A stretch of DNA of 64,000 bases. It comes from Mesorhizobium_K sp040049215 (GTDB lineage: Bacteria > Pseudomonadota > Alphaproteobacteria > Rhizobiales > Rhizobiaceae). The position numbers and the translations under genes are program-made. Every line of letters starts with the position of its first letter. Positions within the stretch are counted from its first letter, which is position 1. This document shows, piece by piece, positions 1 to 7,532 of the stretch. The notes beneath the pieces were generated by a model. It saw nothing but the letters and a program-made list of their open reading frames with translations. It was not told the origin of the DNA and made no database searches. The stretch is taken from NCBI RefSeq assembly GCF_040049215.1, contig NZ_JBDZDN010000004.1:385505-449504 (forward strand), in the 5' to 3' direction.

Positions 1-1060
1 AAATGTGGCCGACTGCAAAGAAGATTGCCGACTTGGTCAGGCTGTGCATCACCATGTGCAGCAGGCCGGCAAAGTTGGCGAGTGGGCCGCCCATGCCGAA
101 AGCAAATACTATGATGCCCATGTGCTCGATCGAGGAATATGCGAACAGGCGTTTGATGTCGCGGCGGCGGTAGAGCATGAAGGCCGCGAAGATGAGGGAC
201 GTGAGCCCCATTGTGATCATCAACGGTCCAGGCGCAATCGCGTCCGGACTGGCGGCCAGCAACAGCTTGAAGCGCAGCACGGCATAGAGCGCGACGTTGA
301 GGAGCAATCCCGACAACACCGCGGAGATCGGTGTCGGGCCTTCGGCATGGGCGTCAGGCAGCCAGGCATGCAGAGGGGCAAGGCCAACCTTCGTCCCATA
401 GCCAAGCAGCAGAAAGACGAAGGCGACGTTAAGCAAGGCCGGGTCGAAGCGCGCTGCATGCACTATGAGCACTGTCCAGACCATAGCATTCGTGCCCTCG
501 CCGACGACCGGCTGTGCGGCCATGTAGACGAGGATGGTGCCAAAGAGCGCAAGCGCGATGCCGACGCTGCCCAGAATGAAATACTTCCAGGCCGCCTCCA
601 GCGCTTCATGCGTGCGGTAGAGACCGACCATGAGCACGGTCGTCAGCGTTGCAAGCTCCACCGCCACCCACATCAAACCGATATTGTTCGACACGAACGC
701 GAGGTTCATGCCGAACATCATGATCTGAAACATTGCGTGGTAGAATCGCAAATTCGACACGGTCAGGCGGCCGGTCTCCAGTTCGTGAGCGATGTAGGAG
801 GCGCTGAAGACGCTGGTCGTAAAGCCGACGAACGTGTTGAGAACGATGAAAACGATATTGAGATCGTCGACGAGCAGGTACTGTCCCGGCTGGGGCCGAT
901 CCGTGACGAGCAGCGAAAGAGCTGCGAGCAGGGTGAGGAAGCTTGCGGCGACGTTCAGGCGCGCCGTGACCCGGTAGTTCGGGAACGCTGCCAGCAGTGC
1001 GGCCGCACCGACGGGTATCAGTAAAATGGCCGCCACTGCATCGAAGGAGAACGCGGTCAT
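1..1060 (-). CDS. hyfF: Hydrogenase-4 subunit F-like membrane protein (partial)
   Basis: An antiporter-like membrane subunit of the NuoL/M/N family, in the HyfF branch, expected to sit in the proton-translocating membrane arm of an energy-converting hydrogenase-like complex. Read on the minus strand from ATG at 1060 (MTAFSFDAVAAILL) it stays open to the window edge, so the C-terminus is missing. About 350 residues are visible. The family signature is clear: FLLLGYGTKVGLAPLHAWLP followed by DAHAEGPTPISAVLSGLLLN, then RRDIKRLFAYSSIEHMG. The Lys of GTKVG and the His of LHAWLP are the usual proton-path residues. Its first four bases overlap the end of hyfE, so translation is probably coupled. The catalytic subunits (HyfG/HyfI type) would lie beyond the left edge, so whether the complex has a NiFe site cannot be told here. 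Confidence 0.88.
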   Translation of the reverse strand, partial: MTAFSFDAVAAILLIPVGAAALLAAFPNYRVTARLNVAASFLTLLAALSLLVTDRPQPGQYLLVDDLNIVFIVLNTFVGFTTSVFSASYIAHELETGRLTVSNLRFYHAMFQIMMFGMNLAFVSNNIGLMWVAVELATLTTVLMVGLYRTHEALEAAWKYFILGSVGIALALFGTILVYMAAQPVVGEGTNAMVWTVLIVHAARFDPALLNVAFVFLLLGYGTKVGLAPLHAWLPDAHAEGPTPISAVLSGLLLNVALYAVLRFKLLLAASPDAIAPGPLMITMGLTSLIFAAFMLYRRRDIKRLFAYSSIEHMGIIVFAFGMGGPLANFAGLLHMVMHSLTKSAIFFAVGHI

Positions 1061-1719
1061 CGGCGTTCTCCCCTGTAGTCGTCGAGTGCGCCGATATCCA
1101 CCGAGTCGAACCGTTCGCGAATCCGGAACAGGAAAACGCCGATGACGATGAACGCAATGAGGATCGAGAAGGCGACGCTGATCTCGACGACCAGCGGCAT
1201 GCCCTTGGCGCCTGTGGCGGCAAGGACCAGACCGTTCTCGAGCGACATGAACCCGACAACCTGGCTGACGGCATTTCGGCGGGTCACCATCACCAGGAGG
1301 CCAAGCAATATTATGGATAGCGCGAAGGCCAGATCCTCGCGCGCCAGCGGATCGGCTTCCGGAGTGACTCGCAGCATCAGGACCATGGACAAGGTGACCA
1401 GACCTATTCCTGCGAGCATGGTCGGACCGATGCCAACGGCGGTCTCGATGTCACGATGGATGCCGAGGCGCTGAATGATGCGGTGAAGCCCGACGGGAAT
1501 GACGATCGCCTTGAAAACGAGGGCGATCGCCGCTGTGACGTAGAGATGATGGGCGTCCTGAATGTAGGCCTGCCAGGCCACGGACAAAGCGAGGACGACG
1601 GCATGCAGCGCGAAGACGTTGATCAGCGCAAAGAGGCGATCCTGATAGAGCATCATGAAGCTGACCAGCACCAGACCGCCGGCCAGCAGGTGAGCGATGT
1701 CGAAGGTGAGGCCGTGCAT
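1057..1719 (-). CDS. hyfE: Hydrogenase-4 subunit E-like membrane protein
   Basis: A 220-residue integral membrane protein of the HyfE family. It starts with a hydrophobic N-terminus (MHGLTFDIAHLLAGGLVLVS) and has about six membrane helices. The segment RRNAVSQVVGFMSLENGLVL resembles the NuoK-like Glu-containing helix of complex I, which HyfE carries. The start ATG shares one base with the hyfC stop (TGATG) and its 3' end overlaps hyfF by four bases, so it sits inside a tightly packed operon hyfB-hyfC-hyfE-hyfF. HyfD, present in E. coli hyf, is absent here, as is usual for the compact versions. The length is typical. The role is proton translocation or scaffolding in the membrane arm. Confidence 0.88.
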   Translation of the reverse strand: MHGLTFDIAHLLAGGLVLVSFMMLYQDRLFALINVFALHAVVLALSVAWQAYIQDAHHLYVTAAIALVFKAIVIPVGLHRIIQRLGIHRDIETAVGIGPTMLAGIGLVTLSMVLMLRVTPEADPLAREDLAFALSIILLGLLVMVTRRNAVSQVVGFMSLENGLVLAATGAKGMPLVVEISVAFSILIAFIVIGVFLFRIRERFDSVDIGALDDYRGERR

Positions 1720-2675
1720 CAGAGGCTCCGCGAGACAAACAGCAGGAGCGTGCCGAGCAGGGCCAGCATGAGCGCCGCACCCAGGAAATTCGGAACCCGG
1801 AAAACACGCATTTTGGCGATGGCGGTCTCGAAAAGGGCGAGGAGAACGCCACAGACGGCAAGCTTGCCCATGTAGACGATGACGCCCAGGACATAGGACC
1901 CCGCGCTGGCGCTGGCGGTCACCAGTCCCCAGGGTACGAAGACGCAGGAGATCAGCGACACATAGAGCAGAAGTTTCAGGAAGGCGGCGAACTCGATCAT
2001 CGCCAGGTGGCGACCGGAATATTCCAGGATCATCGCCTCGTGAACCATGGTGAGTTCCAGATGCGTTGCCGGGTTGTCGACCGGTATGCGGGCGTTTTCG
2101 GCGATCGCCACCATGACGAGGGCGATGAGTGACATCCCGAGCGATACCCGCAGCCCGACGTCGGGCGATCCCATAACGGCGGCGACCGTCGAGAGCTGGG
2201 TCGCTCCGGCGATGAGCGCCAGACTGAAGACGATCAACAACATGGCCGGCTCAGCCAGCGAAGCGATCATGACCTCGCGGCTGGAGCCGATGCCGCCAAA
2301 GCTCGTGCCGACATCCATGCCTGCCAGCGCCAGGAAAAACCGTGTGCTTCCAAGCAGCGCGACAATGGCTATGAGGTCCGCGGTCCAGCTGAATTTGAGG
2401 CCGGTTGCGAAAGTCGGGATTAGCGCAGCAGCAACCCAGGTGGCGGCAAAGACCAGGTAGGGCGTGGCTCGGAACAGCCAGGACGCGTTGTCGGCTAGGA
2501 CAACCTCCTTGCGCATGAGCCGCAGAAGATCGCGATAGGGCTGGATGAGCGAAGGTCCCTGGCGCCGCAGCAGTCTCGCCTTCACCTTGCGCACGAAGCC
2601 GGTCAGAAGCGGCGCAAGCAACAGCACCAGCATCATCTGCGCGCCCTGGATCGCCAGTTCAAGAATCAGGGCCAT
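1719..2675 (-). CDS. hyfC: Hydrogenase-4 subunit C / NuoH-like membrane protein
   Basis: A 318-residue NuoH-family protein (HyfC/HycD branch), the subunit joining the peripheral electron-transfer arm to the membrane arm. Family landmarks are RRQGPSLIQPYRDLLRLMRK after the first helix and the pair AENARIPVDNPATHLELTM and VHEAMILEYSGRHLAMIEFA, equivalent to the conserved Glu-rich loop of NuoH. About eight membrane helices are visible. It starts ten bases inside the 3' end of hyfB and ends one base into hyfE. NuoH itself is less likely because the neighbours are HyfB, HyfE and HyfF rather than NuoG and NuoI, and the VHEAMILEYSGR motif is the hydrogenase-type version. Confidence 0.9.
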   Translation of the reverse strand: MALILELAIQGAQMMLVLLLAPLLTGFVRKVKARLLRRQGPSLIQPYRDLLRLMRKEVVLADNASWLFRATPYLVFAATWVAAALIPTFATGLKFSWTADLIAIVALLGSTRFFLALAGMDVGTSFGGIGSSREVMIASLAEPAMLLIVFSLALIAGATQLSTVAAVMGSPDVGLRVSLGMSLIALVMVAIAENARIPVDNPATHLELTMVHEAMILEYSGRHLAMIEFAAFLKLLLYVSLISCVFVPWGLVTASASAGSYVLGVIVYMGKLAVCGVLLALFETAIAKMRVFRVPNFLGAALMLALLGTLLLFVSRSL

Positions 2676-4684
2676 AGCGCGAGGACCAGAAGCAAGGTGA
2701 CGAGGTAGAGAAAGACGAGGGTCAGATAGCGACGGATCGTCAGGAACTGCAGATGGTTGAGTCTCTCTGCAGCAAAACCGATTGCGCCGGCGATCGGCCG
2801 ATAAAACGTCTCCCAGATCGGATCGTGCATTTCGACATCAAGGCGGGCCGGGCCGGTCGCGCCCGGTGGCGGCATCTCCACCTTTTCCGTGGCGCGGAAT
2901 GCGAATGTGCCGAAGACGCGGCGAATCGGCTGTGCGAAGCTGACGGCCGAATATTGCGCGGCTGGACTTATGTCGGGGAAGCCGCAACCCCAGGCAGGGC
3001 CTCGGCGGAGCGCGCGCGAGGCGAAGCGGTGGATAACGTACGCGGCGAGCGACGCGGAAACCGCAATGAACAGGAACACCAGAAGACCATTGTAGGAACT
3101 CCGGCTCTCGGCGATCGGCACGATCGACAGCCAGGGCTGCGCCATCTGCACAGGCATGCGGTTGCCGACAAGCGAAAGCGTCACCGACGAAAGGTTGTCT
3201 ATGACAAGACCCGGCAGGATGCCGGCGAGCAGGCAAAGTGCTGCAAGAGCGAACATCGCCGCCAGGGAATAGCGGTCTACCTCGTGCGCGTGTTCCACCG
3301 CTGCGGTCCGTGGCCGGCCGAGAAACGTGATCCCGAACGCTTTCACGAAGCAGGCGGCCGCAAGTGCCGCCGAGAGCGCCAGCAGGCCGCCGACAGCGGG
3401 CACCATGACCTTCAGCCCCCATTGAGGCAGATCCGGGCTCTGCAGTATAGCCTGAAAGGCCAGCCATTCGGAGACGAACCCGTTGAAGGGGGGAAGCGCG
3501 GAGATCGAGACGCAGCCGACAAGAAAGACAAAACTGGTCAACGGCATGCGATGGATGAGACCGCCCAGCTTCTCCATGTCCCGCTCGCCCGTCGCCGTCA
3601 GCACGGCGCCCGCGCCAAAGAACAGCAGGCTTTTGAAAAAGGAATGGTTGAGAATGTGGAAGAGGGCGGCGGTGAGCGCCAACGCCGAAGCGAGAGGCAT
3701 CGCATTCGCCTCAAAGGCCAGCGCGAGACCGAGGCTTACGAAAATGAAGCCGATGTTTTCGATCGTGCTGTAGGCAAGGAGACGCTTCAGATCCTTTTCC
3801 ATCAATGCGTAGAGGATTCCGAGAACCGCTGTCAGGCCGCCGAGGAAAAGCACGACAACGCTCGACCACCATGTCGGCTCGCCGAGCAGGTCGAAAATGA
3901 CGCGCATGAAGCCATAGGCGGCGACTTTGGTCATGACGCCGCTCATCAGGGCAGAGACATGGCTCGGCGCCGCCGGATGAGCGAGCGGCAGCCAGACGTG
4001 AAGGGGAACAAGGCCGGCCTTGGAGCCGGCGCCTAGCAGCATGAGGATCAGCACAGCGGCGGCAACGAACTGGTTTGGCTCGGCGGCACGCATTGCGTCG
4101 AATGTGTAGTTTCCACCTGGTCCGGACAGCAGACCGAATGCGAGCAGCAGAGCGAGCGTGCCGAAGCTCGCCATGACGAGATAGATGTAGCCCGCCCTTG
4201 CATTGTCCTTTTCGCGATGGTGAGCCATGACGAGCGCCCAGGAGGCAAGCGACATAAACTCCCAGGAAAGCAGGAACGTGAAAGCGTCGTCCGCCAGCAC
4301 GACAAGATTCATGCCGGCGAGGAAGGCTGGGAAGAAGGGTAGAACCCGATGCGGCGCCGGTTCGTGGCGACCATAACCGAGACCGTAGAGACTGGCCGCG
4401 GCGCCTCCGAGGTTGACGACGACGAGAAAAAACGTCGAGAGCGGATCCAGGCGAAAATGAGCACCGATCCACGGTAGCCCGAGCGGCAGCGTGACAACCG
4501 ATGCGCCGGCAGGGTCGCTCGTCAGGTGGCTTGCGACAATCGCGAACACGACGGCTGAAACGCCAAGTGTCGAACCGTAGATCAACCGCGTTGCCGCACC
4601 ATTTCGAGCCACGACAACAGCCAGTGCCGCGGTTCCCAGGAGCGCGGCGACACCCCCCAAAAGGAGCGCGGCAGCTGAAATCAC
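2666..4684 (-). CDS. hyfB: Hydrogenase-4 subunit B-like proton-translocating protein
   Basis: A 672-residue NuoL/M-family protein, the largest membrane-arm subunit, with about 14-16 membrane helices. Core motifs are MLLGAGSKAGLVPLHVWLP and LAHPAAPSHVSALMSGVMTK (about residues 215-255), DLKRLLAYSTIENIG, and HILNHSFFKSLLFFGAGAVL, all characteristic of antiporter-like subunits with the conserved Lys and His residues. HALPPFNGFVSEW-type sequence (ALPPFNGFVSEWLAFQAI) is also present. It begins four bases inside the end of the upstream regulator gene, so regulator and membrane arm appear to be one transcript. The length fits HyfB. Known family members work in formate hydrogenlyase-2 or in hydrogenase-related complexes. 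The electron partner is not visible in this window. Confidence 0.9.
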   Translation of the reverse strand: MISAAALLLGGVAALLGTAALAVVVARNGAATRLIYGSTLGVSAVVFAIVASHLTSDPAGASVVTLPLGLPWIGAHFRLDPLSTFFLVVVNLGGAAASLYGLGYGRHEPAPHRVLPFFPAFLAGMNLVVLADDAFTFLLSWEFMSLASWALVMAHHREKDNARAGYIYLVMASFGTLALLLAFGLLSGPGGNYTFDAMRAAEPNQFVAAAVLILMLLGAGSKAGLVPLHVWLPLAHPAAPSHVSALMSGVMTKVAAYGFMRVIFDLLGEPTWWSSVVVLFLGGLTAVLGILYALMEKDLKRLLAYSTIENIGFIFVSLGLALAFEANAMPLASALALTAALFHILNHSFFKSLLFFGAGAVLTATGERDMEKLGGLIHRMPLTSFVFLVGCVSISALPPFNGFVSEWLAFQAILQSPDLPQWGLKVMVPAVGGLLALSAALAAACFVKAFGITFLGRPRTAAVEHAHEVDRYSLAAMFALAALCLLAGILPGLVIDNLSSVTLSLVGNRMPVQMAQPWLSIVPIAESRSSYNGLLVFLFIAVSASLAAYVIHRFASRALRRGPAWGCGFPDISPAAQYSAVSFAQPIRRVFGTFAFRATEKVEMPPPGATGPARLDVEMHDPIWETFYRPIAGAIGFAAERLNHLQFLTIRRYLTLVFLYLVTLLLVLALWP

Positions 4685-4995
4685 GCCCCGCCCCTTCCCC
4701 CGAAGCGGGATTCCACGCCACTGCTGCCCGAAGTCCTGGCGAAATTGAACTCTGCTTTTAGCCGAACGCCGCGCCCGCCGGTCTGACTGGTCGCACCCTC
4801 CCCAATCAATTCTATCCCGGCATCCTCAAGAGCCGAAATCAGTTTCATCAGCGAATCGACATTGCCTCGGATCATCGCCCCGCTGGCCTCCATCCGCTGG
4901 ATTGTGGGCACCGAAAGGCCCGACAATTCGGCAAGCCTGCGTTGGTCGATACCGAGGAGCGCCCTCGCGGCACGCAATTGGGGAGCAGTTATCAA
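4681..4995 (-). CDS. Small Xre-family DNA-binding regulator, first gene of the hyf-like operon
   Basis: A 104-residue protein that is mostly one helix-turn-helix domain (ITAPQLRAARALLGIDQRRL and AELSGLSVPTIQRMEASG, residues 2-41) of the Cro/CI (Xre) type. After it come a short helical segment ending at IELIGEG (about residue 66) and a low-complexity tail. The start is a TTG at 4995 aligning with the usual N-terminus of such proteins. No strong ribosome site precedes it. Instead a good AAGGAG lies before an ATG at 5021 that reads only four codons before a stop 20 bases upstream, which could act as a coupling leader. It overlaps hyfB by four bases, so it is co-transcribed and probably regulates its own operon. 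Confidence 0.75.
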   Translation of the reverse strand: MITAPQLRAARALLGIDQRRLAELSGLSVPTIQRMEASGAMIRGNVDSLMKLISALEDAGIELIGEGATSQTGGRGVRLKAEFNFARTSGSSGVESRFGGRGGA

Positions 4996-5038
4996 GGGTC
5001 GCCGTTGTCAGCTTTGAGGCATGAGTTCTCCTTACTAT

Positions 5039-5066
5039 AGCATACGTTGGAATGTGCAATGGTCAA
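5039..5066 (-). promoter_or_regulatory. Putative sigma-70-type promoter of the xre-hyf operon
   Basis: On the minus strand a TTGACC box (5066-5061) and a TATGCT box (5044-5039) are separated by 16 bases. AAGGAG follows at 5031-5026 and an ATG at 5021. Both boxes are close to consensus and point into the regulator/hyf operon. Transcription would start only a few bases before the AAGGAG, giving a very short leader. Inferred from sequence only. Confidence 0.5.
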
Positions 5067-5485
5067 CTACTGATGTTCAGGCCATCGCTATCGATGGCTC
5101 GTGCGGCCCTAGGACGTTGCGACGCCAAGAAGGGAACGGTCGCAGCCACCAGCACCCAAAGCTTGCGAGGGAAGCGATGGCGATTGGCCCTGTGGAGTGT
5201 TTTAAAGGCAATAGCTAAGGATCTTGCGGTATCGTCACCGCGAAGGTCGGCAACGGGTCACCTATAGTCATCATGCCTTGTGACCTGGACGTCCGCTCTT
5301 GCCTTTTGGACGCCAAAAGCTGCTGGTCCGCTGCCGGCCCCGTTGCAGTCAGGCTACAATGCGCCTCAACTCGGCCGTTCAGTTCAACGTTTTCAATCCC
5401 CGGAAGCAGACGCGATGACCATGATAGCGCTGTCCGTCGAATGGCTGCAAATGCTACAGACTGTCGGAGCCAACACTGCTCCCGC
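5067..5485. other. Intergenic stretch, no gene recognised
   Basis: About 420 bases between the hyf promoter and the 3' end of the LuxR-type gene. Short open frames on both strands have no recognisable domain, no ribosome site and no coding-like composition. The segment is slightly less GC-rich than its surroundings. Nothing convincing is seen. Confidence 0.5.
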
Positions 5486-6286
5486 CTACATGCTCTTGAG
5501 ATACAGAGACAAGAGTTGGGTCTGAGAAGAAATGCTGAGCTTTCGGTAGACGTTGCGGCGATGAACCTTGACGGTTCCAGTGGTGATGCCTAGTCGGCGC
5601 CCAACAGCCTCCGACGAATGCCCTTGAAGGACCAGATCGACGATCGCCGCCTCGCGTGCGGTCAAGTTGAGCCTGCCCCAAACACCCTCGACACGAGCTG
5701 GTACGGAGCTTGGCTGGCGTCTACCATGCCCATCCTGGTCGACGAAACGCGTTGCGAGGCTGCCCCAATGGCGCCTTACCAGCGCATCCACGAGTGGCTC
5801 GGCCATCTTGAGCTGCCGCCACTCGCGCGGCGAAAAGATTCGCGAGCTCGTCCGGCGCATAAGCGAGAGCACAACCGTCGTGTCCTCCTCCAGGCGCACG
5901 AAGAAGCCGATCTCTTCCGCCAGCCGCGTCTGCGAATAGTAGGTGCGGAAATACTCACTCGAGAAGAAACGGTCAGGCGCCAGATCAGACATGCGCACAG
6001 CACCCGACAGGCCGTTGCGCGCGGCATGGTAGAAGGGGTCGAGCAGGTAAGGGCCTTTTTGATAGAGTCTGACGAAGACCTGATAGTCTTCCACCCCGAA
6101 CGTAGAGTAGAGGTCGATCGGCCGTTCCGCCTGACGATAAGCGAAAACTACGACGAAATCGAAATGCGCCAACGCGGCCATAGCCTCGCCGAATGCATCG
6201 CCAACTTCCCGATCTTGAAGGGAACCGGGCGCCAGTAGGGTGGAAACCACCCCCATCAGGCGGCCGAGATCCGGACCTTTGGTCAT
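5486..6286 (-). CDS. LuxR-family transcriptional regulator
   Basis: A 266-residue regulator. The C-terminal LuxR/GerE helix-turn-helix is clear (WGRLNLTAREAAIVDLVLQG then HSSEAVGRRLGITTGTVKVH, about residues 203-260). The N-terminal 190 residues have no obvious receiver Asp pattern and no known autoinducer-binding motif. The acidic and aromatic content (YQVFVRLYQKGPYLLDPFYH) resembles the LuxR-solo group next to transport operons in Rhizobiales. It is divergent from the polyamine-type ABC operon, with 99 bases between the two start codons, so it most likely controls that operon and itself through the inverted motif in the gap. The ligand is unknown. Confidence 0.85.
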   Translation of the reverse strand: MTKGPDLGRLMGVVSTLLAPGSLQDREVGDAFGEAMAALAHFDFVVVFAYRQAERPIDLYSTFGVEDYQVFVRLYQKGPYLLDPFYHAARNGLSGAVRMSDLAPDRFFSSEYFRTYYSQTRLAEEIGFFVRLEEDTTVVLSLMRRTSSRIFSPREWRQLKMAEPLVDALVRRHWGSLATRFVDQDGHGRRQPSSVPARVEGVWGRLNLTAREAAIVDLVLQGHSSEAVGRRLGITTGTVKVHRRNVYRKLSISSQTQLLSLYLKSM

Positions 6287-6293
6287 CGCAATC

Positions 6294-6342
6294 TATACCC
6301 CGCGAGGCGTGACACGCGCGAAACTACCTCTCTTGGGGTATA
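6294..6342. promoter_or_regulatory. Inverted pair of a 16-base motif between luxR-type and ABC genes
   Basis: ATACCCCGCGAGGCGT at 6295-6310 on the plus strand and ATACCCCAAGAGAGGT at 6341-6326 on the minus strand match at 12 of 16 positions, including all of ATACCCC. The outer arms TATACCCC and GGGGTATA are exact inverted repeats. The pair lies between the divergent regulator and importer starts, the right place for an operator read by the LuxR-type protein. Function is inferred. Confidence 0.5.
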
Positions 6343-6385
6343 TCCCTTACGGGCAGCTTTTCGCTAGCCTGTCGCTTTCAGCCTG

Positions 6386-7498
6386 ATGGGAACTGCGGGT
6401 GATGGAGCCACAACGCCGGTGACAAGCAGGGTGTCAGGGGCCGCGACGAATGACGTCGAGTTCCAGGGCGTAAGCAAACGCTACGGCGAGGTGCTGGCCG
6501 TATCCGGGATCGACCTAGGCGTGCCAAAGGGGGCTTTCGTTGCCCTACTCGGCCCCTCGGGCTGCGGTAAGACCACGTGCCTCCGGATGATCGGCGGCTT
6601 CGAACAGCCCAGCGAAGGCACCGTGCTCATTGACGGCAAGTCCATGAACGGCGTGCCTGCCTACCAGCGCCCTGTAAACATGGTTTTCCAGCACTACGCC
6701 TTGTTTCCGCATCTCGACGTCCAAGCTAACGTTTCCTACGGCCTCCGCCAACGCCGCCCGCGGATCGATCGCCGCGAGATCGACCGTCGCACGCTTGAGG
6801 CGCTGGAATTGGTCCGCCTTGGTGGCTTCGCCGCACGTCGCATTGACGAGATGTCCGGCGGCCAACAGCAACGGGTGGCGCTTGCGCGCGCGATCGTCAA
6901 CCGTCCCTCGGTGCTGCTTCTCGACGAACCATTGGCGGCCCTCGACCGAAAGCTCCGAACAGCAATGCAGATCGAACTGCAAAGCCTGCAGCGAGAACTC
7001 GGCATCACCTTCGTTCTCGTAACCCATGACCAGGAAGAGGCTCTTTCGATGAGCGATCTGGTCTGCGTGATGAACGCCGGGCGTATCGAGCAGATGGCGC
7101 CACCGCAGCAGGTCTACGACCGGCCGGCGACACTGTTCGTCGCTGATTTCGTCGGCAAGACCAACCGCATATCCGGCACAGTCGAAGCCGACGGCGCTTC
7201 GCTGCGTCTGGCCGACGGAAGGGCGATACAGGTTCCACGCAAAGCTCCGGGTGCAGCGACCGCGGTGCTGCGGCCAGAAGCGGTTCACATCGCGCGCGGC
7301 GACCGAAGTGACGGTTTCGCGGGTACAGTGACGCACCGCATCTTTCTTGGCAATTTCGTGGAATACGCGATCGCAGCGGACGGGCTGGGCGAGATGCTGG
7401 TCACGGCTGACCGCAGCGCGGCACGCCAGACAATCGATCCGGGCGAACGGGTAACGCTCAGCTTCGCCCCAGAGAGCCTGCTCATATTTCCGGCATAA
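6386..7498 (+). CDS. ABC importer ATP-binding protein, polyamine (PotA-like) type
   Basis: A 370-residue ATPase of the PotA/CUT-type group that powers the importer encoded next. Walker A is GPSGCGKTT, the Q-loop region is VFQHYALFPH, the signature is MSGGQQQRVALARA, Walker B is VLLLDEPLAALD and the switch His lies in LVTHDQEEA. The C-terminal part (from about residue 250) is a TOBE/MOP-like regulatory domain with LRPEAVHI. The ATG at 6386 follows the divergent promoter region. The first 24 residues are an extension of low conservation, so a later start cannot be excluded. It is the first gene of the operon. Substrate class is inferred from the binding protein and permeases, not from this gene. 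Confidence 0.9.
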   Translation: MGTAGDGATTPVTSRVSGAATNDVEFQGVSKRYGEVLAVSGIDLGVPKGAFVALLGPSGCGKTTCLRMIGGFEQPSEGTVLIDGKSMNGVPAYQRPVNMVFQHYALFPHLDVQANVSYGLRQRRPRIDRREIDRRTLEALELVRLGGFAARRIDEMSGGQQQRVALARAIVNRPSVLLLDEPLAALDRKLRTAMQIELQSLQRELGITFVLVTHDQEEALSMSDLVCVMNAGRIEQMAPPQQVYDRPATLFVADFVGKTNRISGTVEADGASLRLADGRAIQVPRKAPGAATAVLRPEAVHIARGDRSDGFAGTVTHRIFLGNFVEYAIAADGLGEMLVTADRSAARQTIDPGERVTLSFAPESLLIFPA

Positions 7499-7532
7499 AA
7501 AAATCAACCAGACGAAAAAAAGGGGAACGTGC

